10,500 nt of DNA from an uncultured Bacillota bacterium (GTDB lineage: Bacteria; Bacillota; Clostridia; Christensenellales; UBA1242), in assembly GCA_945947685.1 (NCBI GenBank), contig CAMEYT010000005.1:1-10500 (forward strand), given 5' to 3'. Under the pieces are notes generated by a model, which had not been told where the DNA came from, made no database searches, and worked only from the letters and a program-made list of their open reading frames with translations. A program made the translations under genes and the position numbers. Below, piece after piece: positions 6,112-10,500 of the stretch (position 1 is its first letter; every line of letters starts with the position of its first letter).

Positions 6112-7650
6112 ATGGATATTCTTGAAGAACTAAATAAAGAATTTAATAATAAATTTAATTATTTGAAATTATATGAAGTTATCTACGATTATTCCTCGTT
6201 GGAATGCGTGGTAACTTTTTTATATCCCCATACAATAAATGAAATCAATCAAGAAGCCCGCATTGAGATTAATAAATTTATTTCTGAAAAATTAGAGCTA
6301 AACGGAAAAACAATCGTTAAGTTTAAGAAGAGCTTTCTTGACTCGAGATTAATTAGAACAGAGGTCTTTAACTTTATAAATATAAATTTTAAAGCGTTAG
6401 CTGTTTACATAAATGAAGAACAGATTTTTGTAGAAGAAAAAGATGGTATTATTTATGTCCGAGTAAATATGGCAGTTGAGATAAAAAACTATTTTGACAG
6501 CATAAACGCTGCATCCAGGATTAAAAATTATTTATTAGAAAGATTTATTAGCGAATTTGATGTAGAAGGTAACATCGATGAAAATTTACATATAAAAAAA
6601 GAAATAGGGGAGGTTGAAATTCCTGTTGTCTTTCGAAAGAGTTTCAGATATAAAGTTAAAGATGTGTATCCTCTGTTTGGAGGGAATATAGCACCTGAGC
6701 CAGAATTTATAAACGACAATAAAGAGCCAAAAATTGGTTTAATCCTTGCGGGTGTAATTTCACAAATGCAGAAAAAAACTTTTACAAGAAAGAAGGGGAA
6801 ACGCGAGGGCGAAGAGGGAGTGTATTATTCGTTTGTTTTAGATGATGGGAAGAAAATTGAATGTATATATTTTTGCCCAAAATCTAATATCAAAAAAATG
6901 GATTTTCTTCAGGATGGAATGACAATTTTATGCCTTGGAGATTTAAAGATTGGCCTTGGAGATAAATTAACTTATTATATTAAGCGAGTAGCCGTAGCTT
7001 TGATTGATGAAGAGAGTAAAAATCCGCCAGTCATCAAGATTCCTGACAAGAGAAAAAATGTTGTTCCTATCGAGGATTATATCAGTTATAGACAGGAAGA
7101 TATTTTGATGGAGGAAGTTAAATATAATGACTATATTATGAATAATACTTTTGTAGTATATGACCTTGAAACAACGGGAATCGATACGGCAAATGATAGA
7201 ATAATAGAAATTGGTGCAATTAAAGTTGAAAAAGGTAGGGTTACAAAGAAATTTTCAACATTTGTCAATCCAGAAATACATATTCCAGAAGAAGCAAGTA
7301 GGGTTAACAATATAACTGATGATATGGTTGCCGATGCCCCAAAAATAAACGATGTTATGTTAGATTTCTTGGAATTTACAAAAGGATGCATAATATCTGG
7401 GTATAACAATATTAATTTTGATAATAAGTTCATTGCAAGATATGCAAGAGAATTAAATCTAACATTTGATAATGAAAATATTGATGTTTTTATTCTTGCA
7501 AGACAAAAACCTGTTAAAGCGAAGAATTTTAAGCTAACAAGTGTAACTGCAGCGTTGGGAATATCACTAGAAGGAGCGCATAGAGCATATAATGATGCCT
7601 ATGCAACTGCACAAGTGTTGTTAAAATTAAATGAAATAAAAAATAATTAA
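6112..7650 (+). CDS. PolC-like protein with OB-fold and DEDDh 3'-5' exonuclease, lacking PHP and polymerase domains
   Basis: It sits where Firmicutes carry polC (after rseP, before rimP) but is 512 residues, not about 1,430. The C-terminal third is a DnaQ-type exonuclease with all catalytic residues: VVYDLETTGID (D351, E353), NNINFDNKF (D437), and HRAYNDAYAT (H490, D495). A region at about residues 207-298 (IGLILAGVISQ to YYIKRVAVALID) looks like the OB-fold of PolC, and residues 1-200 resemble its N-terminal region in position and composition. The PolC PHP domain, which in B. subtilis PolC brackets the exonuclease, is absent: the OB-to-exonuclease linker is only about 48 residues with no HxH motif. 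The stop is followed by a promoter, so no polymerase part continues. There is no clear ribosome binding site; translation may be coupled to rseP, 9 bases upstream. It probably acts as a free nuclease or proofreading factor; the function is inferred. Confidence 0.8.
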   Translation: MDILEELNKEFNNKFNYLKLYEVIYDYSSLECVVTFLYPHTINEINQEARIEINKFISEKLELNGKTIVKFKKSFLDSRLIRTEVFNFININFKALAVYINEEQIFVEEKDGIIYVRVNMAVEIKNYFDSINAASRIKNYLLERFISEFDVEGNIDENLHIKKEIGEVEIPVVFRKSFRYKVKDVYPLFGGNIAPEPEFINDNKEPKIGLILAGVISQMQKKTFTRKKGKREGEEGVYYSFVLDDGKKIECIYFCPKSNIKKMDFLQDGMTILCLGDLKIGLGDKLTYYIKRVAVALIDEESKNPPVIKIPDKRKNVVPIEDYISYRQEDILMEEVKYNDYIMNNTFVVYDLETTGIDTANDRIIEIGAIKVEKGRVTKKFSTFVNPEIHIPEEASRVNNITDDMVADAPKINDVMLDFLEFTKGCIISGYNNINFDNKFIARYARELNLTFDNENIDVFILARQKPVKAKNFKLTSVTAALGISLEGAHRAYNDAYATAQVLLKLNEIKNN

Positions 7651-7668
7651 AAAATATACTTAAAATTG

Positions 7669-7697
7669 TTGATTTATTTATTTATATTTGATATAAT
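7669..7697 (+). promoter_or_regulatory. Strong promoter for rimP-nusA-ylxR-ylxQ-infB
   Basis: TTGATT (7669-7674), a 17-base spacer, and TATAAT (7692-7697) preceded by TGA (7689-7691) form an extended -10 promoter close to consensus. Transcription should start near 7704, leaving a leader of about 60 nt. Confidence 0.85.
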
Positions 7698-7715
7698 AAA
7701 GATGCTAGATGATGA

Positions 7716-7743
7716 AGGAGTGGGCAAGAGATTGCCCACTCTT
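7716..7743 (+). promoter_or_regulatory. GNRA-capped leader hairpin before rimP
   Basis: A 12-bp stem with one G-T wobble (7716-7727 with 7732-7743; core GAGTGGGCAA/TTGCCCACTC) is capped by GAGA, a GNRA tetraloop. It lies between the promoter and the ribosome binding site (7752-7760). The following bases (CCATTTATAG) are not a T tract, so a complete intrinsic terminator is unlikely. It could be a target for NusA, RimP or another product of the operon, or an mRNA-stabilising element. Confidence 0.7.
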
Positions 7744-7751
7744 CCATTTAT

Positions 7752-7768
7752 AGAGGAGGTGTAATGTG
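7752..7768 (+). promoter_or_regulatory. RBS and GTG start of rimP
   Basis: AGAGGAGGT (7752-7760) is a near-perfect ribosome binding site with a 5-base gap to GTG 7766. ATG 7764 overlaps it but is in the wrong frame. Confidence 0.82.
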
Positions 7769-8227
7769 TCTAGTAATAAAGTAAAAGACATTTGCAGTGA
7801 AAAGTTGACTCCAATAATTGAAGGGTTGGGCTACGAGCTTGTAGAAGTCTTCTATGGAAAACAATTAGATGGGATGAATTTAATTTTCTTTATTGATTCG
7901 CCAAATGGAATAACTATTGAAGATTGTGAAAAAGTTCATAGAACAATTGACCCAATTTTAGATGAAATTAATCCTACAAATGATGCACACTATATTTTAA
8001 GTGTAAGTTCAGTCGGATTGGATAGACCAATCAAGACAGATAGAGACTTTAATAAAAATATGGGAAAGGAAATTGAAATTACTTTGTTTGCAAAACAAGA
8101 TGGCAAGAAAGTTTTCAAGGGTATTCTAAAGGCTTTCGATGAAAATTCAATCGTAATTGAAAGTGAAGGGGTTCAAACTTTTGACAGAAAAAAAGTTGCA
8201 CACGTTGCACCGGTAATAAATTTTTAA
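7766..8227 (+). CDS. rimP: Ribosome maturation factor RimP
   Basis: RimP assists 30S subunit assembly. At 153 residues it has the expected length. The N-terminal alpha/beta domain includes LGYELVEVFYG (21-31), FFIDSPNGITIEDCEKVHR (41-59) and YILSVSSVGLDRPIKTDRDF (76-95), corresponding to the family YxLEVSSPGLDRPL motif, with Val in place of the usual Pro. A small beta-barrel C-terminal domain follows (FKGILKAFDENSIVIE). It is the first gene of a unit with nusA, ylxR, ylxQ and infB, the standard order in Firmicutes. Its stop overlaps the nusA ribosome binding site. Confidence 0.96.
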   Translation: MSSNKVKDICSEKLTPIIEGLGYELVEVFYGKQLDGMNLIFFIDSPNGITIEDCEKVHRTIDPILDEINPTNDAHYILSVSSVGLDRPIKTDRDFNKNMGKEIEITLFAKQDGKKVFKGILKAFDENSIVIESEGVQTFDRKKVAHVAPVINF

Positions 8228-8238
8228 GGAGATAAAAA

Positions 8239-9399
8239 ATGATAAATAAGGATTTTTTCCAAGCATTAGATGATTTGGAAACAGAGAAGAAAATTGATAA
8301 AGAAACATTTATAGCAACGTTAGAAAATGCTCTAACATCGGCATATAAAAAAATGTATGGAGAAGGTAAATCGGCTAAGGTCGTTCTTAATCCAGACAGA
8401 AATATGATTAGAATTTACTCATATAAGACTGTCGTTGATGAAGTTACAGACCCAGACAAAGAGATATCTCTTGCAGAGGCTAAATTAATCAAGAAAAGCT
8501 ATAAAGTAGGTGATCAAGTTGAATCTGAAGAATCAACAAAGGATTTTGGAAGAATTGCCGCACAAACAGCTAAACAAGTTGTTATGCAAAAAATAAAAGA
8601 AAAAGAAAGAGAAATGGCTTTGAGTGATATTTCTGAAAAAGAAGATGAACTTTTAACAACCATCGTAAAAAGAATAGATAATGGAACAGTTTATGTTCAA
8701 ATCGCAAACACAAATGTTGAAGGAATTATGCTCCCAACAGATCAAATACCTGGAGAAAAATATGTCGTTGGACAAAGAGTTAAGGTATATGTTAAAAAGA
8801 TTAGAGACTCTTTCAGAGGACCACAAATTCAAGTTACTAGAAGCAATATAGGATTTGTTAGAAAATTATTTGAACTTGAAATTCCAGAAATAGCAAGTGG
8901 AGAAGTTAAGATTAAGAATATAGCACGTGATCCAGGTAATAGAGCTAAAGTTGCTGTATATACAGACAATCCTAATGTTGACGCAATTGGAACTTGTGTA
9001 GGAAATCACGGAATTAGAATTAATACAATTATTTCTGAACTTAATGGCGAAAAGATTGACCTTGTGGAATACTGCGATGATCCACTTGAATATATTGCAA
9101 GAGCTTTAAGCCCAGCGAAAGTTATAAGTGTTGAAACGAATGAAAGCTTAAATGCTTCTAGAGTAATTGTTCCAGATGATAAACTTTCACTAGCCATCGG
9201 AAAATCAGGTCAAAATGTTAGACTTGCAGCAAGATTAACAGGTTGGAAGATTGAAGTTAAATCTGAGAGTGCTGCTGGAAAAGTTGAAGAGAAAAAAGTA
9301 GATACTGATTATGAATTAACAGAATTGATTGAAGATGATTCATTCCAAAATCTTGACGAATTAGAAGAAATCACTTTTGACGGAGATGATAATGAATAA
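8239..9399 (+). CDS. nusA: Transcription termination/antitermination protein NusA
   Basis: NusA binds RNA polymerase and controls pausing, intrinsic termination and antitermination. Domains in order: an N-terminal RNAP-binding domain (about residues 1-125), S1 (about 135-200, TIVKRIDNGTVYVQI), KH1 (about 225-300, IARDPGNRAKVAV then GNHGIRINTIISELNGEKID), and KH2 (about 305-345, SLAIGKSGQNVRLAARLTGW). A short acidic tail follows (residues 350-386). As in most Gram-positives, the C-terminal AR repeats of E. coli NusA are absent. The KH1 loop reads GNHG where GxRG is common. ATG 8239 follows AAGGAG (8226-8231) by 7 bases. The end overlaps ylxR by 8 bases. Confidence 0.98.
   Translation: MINKDFFQALDDLETEKKIDKETFIATLENALTSAYKKMYGEGKSAKVVLNPDRNMIRIYSYKTVVDEVTDPDKEISLAEAKLIKKSYKVGDQVESEESTKDFGRIAAQTAKQVVMQKIKEKEREMALSDISEKEDELLTTIVKRIDNGTVYVQIANTNVEGIMLPTDQIPGEKYVVGQRVKVYVKKIRDSFRGPQIQVTRSNIGFVRKLFELEIPEIASGEVKIKNIARDPGNRAKVAVYTDNPNVDAIGTCVGNHGIRINTIISELNGEKIDLVEYCDDPLEYIARALSPAKVISVETNESLNASRVIVPDDKLSLAIGKSGQNVRLAARLTGWKIEVKSESAAGKVEEKKVDTDYELTELIEDDSFQNLDELEEITFDGDDNE
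9381..9385 (+). promoter_or_regulatory. RBS that decides the ylxR start
   Basis: CGGAG within the end of nusA is 6 bases before ATG 9392 and directly abuts ATG 9386, so 9392 is the better start. An in-frame TTG at 9377 lies upstream of it. Confidence 0.65.
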
Positions 9400-9658
9400 A
9401 AAAGAACCTCTAAGAATGTGTATCGCTTGTAGGGAAATGAAGAATAAAAAAGACCTTTTAAGAGTTGTAAAAAATAAAGAAGGGAAAATTTTTGTAGATG
9501 AAACAGGCAAAGCAAATGGCAGAGGAGCGTATATTTGTAGAGATACTGCTTGTCTTGAAAAATTAAAAAAGCAAAAGATTTTAAATAAAACATTTAAAGT
9601 AATGATTGAAGATTCTGTTTACGAAGAAATAAAAGGAGTTATTCTTGGAAGAAATTAA
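9392..9658 (+). CDS. rnpM: YlxR/RnpM family RNA-binding protein
   Basis: YlxR is a small nucleic-acid-binding protein encoded between nusA and ylxQ; the B. subtilis member has been reported to bind RNase P RNA and modulate its activity, hence RnpM. The 88-residue product has the family signatures RMCIACREMKNKKDLLRVV (8-26) and GRGAYICRDTAC (43-54). Four cysteines (10, 13, 49, 54) are spaced in two pairs and might bind metal, although many family members lack them all. It overlaps nusA by 8 bases and ylxQ by 14 bases, so translation is very probably coupled. Confidence 0.94.
   Translation: MNKKEPLRMCIACREMKNKKDLLRVVKNKEGKIFVDETGKANGRGAYICRDTACLEKLKKQKILNKTFKVMIEDSVYEEIKGVILGRN
9631..9647 (+). 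promoter_or_regulatory. RBS and TTG start of ylxQ
   Basis: AAAAGGAG (9631-9638) within ylxR lies 6 bases before TTG 9645. No in-frame ATG is nearby, and TTG gives the full family N-terminus. Confidence 0.78.
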
Positions 9659-9932
9659 AAAATACTTAGGATTAGCACAAAACGCCGGGTATCTGATTAT
9701 TGGTGGAGATAAACTAGATAATTACAACAAAAAAATTTATCTAATATTAGTTGATCAATCTGCAGGAAAGACTTCTAAAAAAATTGCAATTAGATTTAAA
9801 GAAAAAGGTGTGGAAGTTTATGAAATTTCTAACCTTCCAAATTATATTTCAATTGCGAATTGTAAAATTTTAGGAATTAAGAACAAAGGAATTTGTGAAG
9901 AAATAAAAAAATATCTTAATAAGGAGAATTGA
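9645..9932 (+). CDS. ylxQ: YlxQ, L7Ae/L30e-family RNA-binding protein
   Basis: YlxQ belongs to the L7Ae/L30e/S12e fold that binds kink-turn RNA; its exact cellular role is not settled. The 95-residue protein begins LEEIKKYLGLAQNAGYLIIGGD, the typical GLAxxAGxxxxG of the family, followed by YLILVDQSAGKTSKKIAIRF and the central beta-strand ISIANCKILGI. It starts at a TTG inside ylxR and ends in TGA at 9930-9932, with the infB ribosome binding site in its final codons. Length and position are normal. Confidence 0.93.
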   Translation: MEEIKKYLGLAQNAGYLIIGGDKLDNYNKKIYLILVDQSAGKTSKKIAIRFKEKGVEVYEISNLPNYISIANCKILGIKNKGICEEIKKYLNKEN

Positions 9933-9936
9933 TTTG
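9921..9936 (+). promoter_or_regulatory. RBS and TTG start of infB
   Basis: AAGGAG (9921-9926) within the end of ylxQ lies 7 bases before TTG 9934. The next in-frame ATG, 9982, has no ribosome binding site. Confidence 0.75.
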
Positions 9937-10500
9937 GCAAATACAAATAAAACATTAGAGAGCTTAAAGAGTATTCATCAAATGCAAAAAGAAGGAACAA
10001 TCCTTGAGTTTTTGCGTGAAATTAGAGGATTAAAGGCTAATCTGGAGGATTTTTCAAAAAGGGCTATTGTTAGAAAACAAAAAATTAAAGATAATGCATC
10101 TGTTATTGAAGAAAATCCTAAAGATACAGAAAAAATAGAAAAGAAAGATGAGATTAAGGAAGCTGTAAAAGAGACTTCGAAAGTTGTAGATAAACCTACA
10201 TCTTCTTTTAGCAATGAGAAAAAGCCGATTAATCAGCCTTATAAAAAATTTGAAAACAATCAAAATAGAAATTTCTCACAAAACAATGGACAGAGATCTA
10301 ACTTTCAGAATAGACAAAATAATTATCAAGGAGATAGACCTAATTTCCAAAATAATAGGAATAACGGAAATAATCAAAAGAGGGCAAATAATTTTCAAGG
10401 ACAAAATTCTAATTTTCAAAGATCTAATTTAAATAGTCAAAAACCTAATTTCCAAAATAGACCAGGACAAAGAAATACAAGCTTCGTTTCTACAAAAGCA
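9934..10500 (+). CDS. infB: Translation initiation factor IF-2, N-terminal region (3' end outside window)
   Basis: Named mainly by position directly after ylxQ. The frame runs open from TTG 9934 to the window edge (189 codons), and no G domain is yet reached. Residues 1-50 look helical (MANTNKTLESLKSIHQMQKE, then ILEFLREIRGLKANLEDF), residues 50-99 are a Lys/Glu-rich linker, and residues 100-189 are low complexity: 27 Asn, 15 Gln and 9 Arg in 90 residues, with five NFQ triplets. IF-2 N-termini are variable and often disordered, so this fits, but the common N-terminal motif of clostridial IF-2 (ELAKELxxSSKEL) is not seen. IF-2 brings initiator tRNA to the 30S subunit. The identification depends on the sequence beyond the window. 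Confidence 0.8.
   Translation, partial: MANTNKTLESLKSIHQMQKEGTILEFLREIRGLKANLEDFSKRAIVRKQKIKDNASVIEENPKDTEKIEKKDEIKEAVKETSKVVDKPTSSFSNEKKPINQPYKKFENNQNRNFSQNNGQRSNFQNRQNNYQGDRPNFQNNRNNGNNQKRANNFQGQNSNFQRSNLNSQKPNFQNRPGQRNTSFVSTKA
10231..10488 (+). repeat. Degenerate Asn/Gln-rich coding repeats in infB
   Basis: The stretch encodes repeated (P/S/N)NFQ units. Two copies of ACCTAATTTCCAAAATA, at 10338-10354 and 10443-10459, are identical over 17 bases; other copies are weaker. There is no regular period. Confidence 0.7.

Noticed and set aside
7716..7750. The rimP leader hairpin as an intrinsic terminator
   Set aside because: No T tract follows the stem (CCATTTATAG), and a strong ribosome binding site comes directly after it.
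9309..9593. A 94-codon minus-strand open frame over nusA/ylxR
   Set aside because: It mirrors well-supported coding sequence and its composition (Phe/Leu/Ser-rich) is that of reversed AT-rich codons.
10214..10432. A 72-codon + strand open frame inside infB
   Set aside because: It is an Ile/Lys-rich alternate frame of the Asn/Gln-rich repeats, with no ribosome binding site.
1..10500. tRNA, rRNA, CRISPR array, insertion sequence, prophage or defence genes
   Set aside because: None seen on either strand; nearly all the length is accounted for by housekeeping genes.

Overview
The window is an AT-rich bacterial chromosome segment in which every gene lies on the + strand. It matches the core translation / envelope-lipid gene cluster of Firmicutes, with the order secF, rpsB, tsf, frr, uppS, cdsA, rseP, a polC-like gene, rimP, nusA, ylxR (rnpM), ylxQ, infB. 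This gene set, strong AGGAGG-type ribosome binding sites, AGA-dominated arginine codons and GTG/TTG starts point to a low-GC Gram-positive, most likely an uncultured or gut-type member of the Clostridia. Genus cannot be told. TGA is used as a stop (end of ylxQ), so the code is standard bacterial.

Region 1 (1-846): the 3' part of secF, an AT-rich spacer and a clear intrinsic terminator. Region 2 (835-2547): an extended -10 promoter whose -35 lies inside that terminator, a roughly 128-nt structured leader, rpsB and tsf, and another intrinsic terminator. Region 3 (2548-7650): a promoter followed by tightly packed frr, uppS, cdsA, rseP and a polC-like gene. Region 4 (7651-10500): a near-consensus promoter, a GNRA-capped hairpin leader, then rimP, nusA, ylxR, ylxQ and infB, with short gaps or overlaps. 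infB runs off the window end.

The genes form a growth-linked set: ribosome assembly (RimP, S2), translation initiation, elongation and recycling (IF-2, EF-Ts, RRF), transcription elongation/termination (NusA), RNA-binding accessory factors (YlxR, YlxQ), undecaprenyl-PP and CDP-diacylglycerol synthesis (UppS, CdsA), membrane proteolysis (RseP) and protein export (SecF).

No new multigene system is visible; most of the window is conserved housekeeping. The departures from the usual plan are: (a) a polC-position gene keeping only the PolC-like N-terminal/OB region and a DEDDh exonuclease, with no PHP or polymerase domain; (b) pyrH, dxr and ispG/proS absent from their usual positions; (c) a single-base frameshift in rseP; (d) SecF with Asn where the proton-relay Asp normally sits; (e) an rpsB leader with a possible pseudoknot; (f) a hairpin leader before rimP; (g) an Asn/Gln-rich, repeat-like N-terminal region in IF-2.
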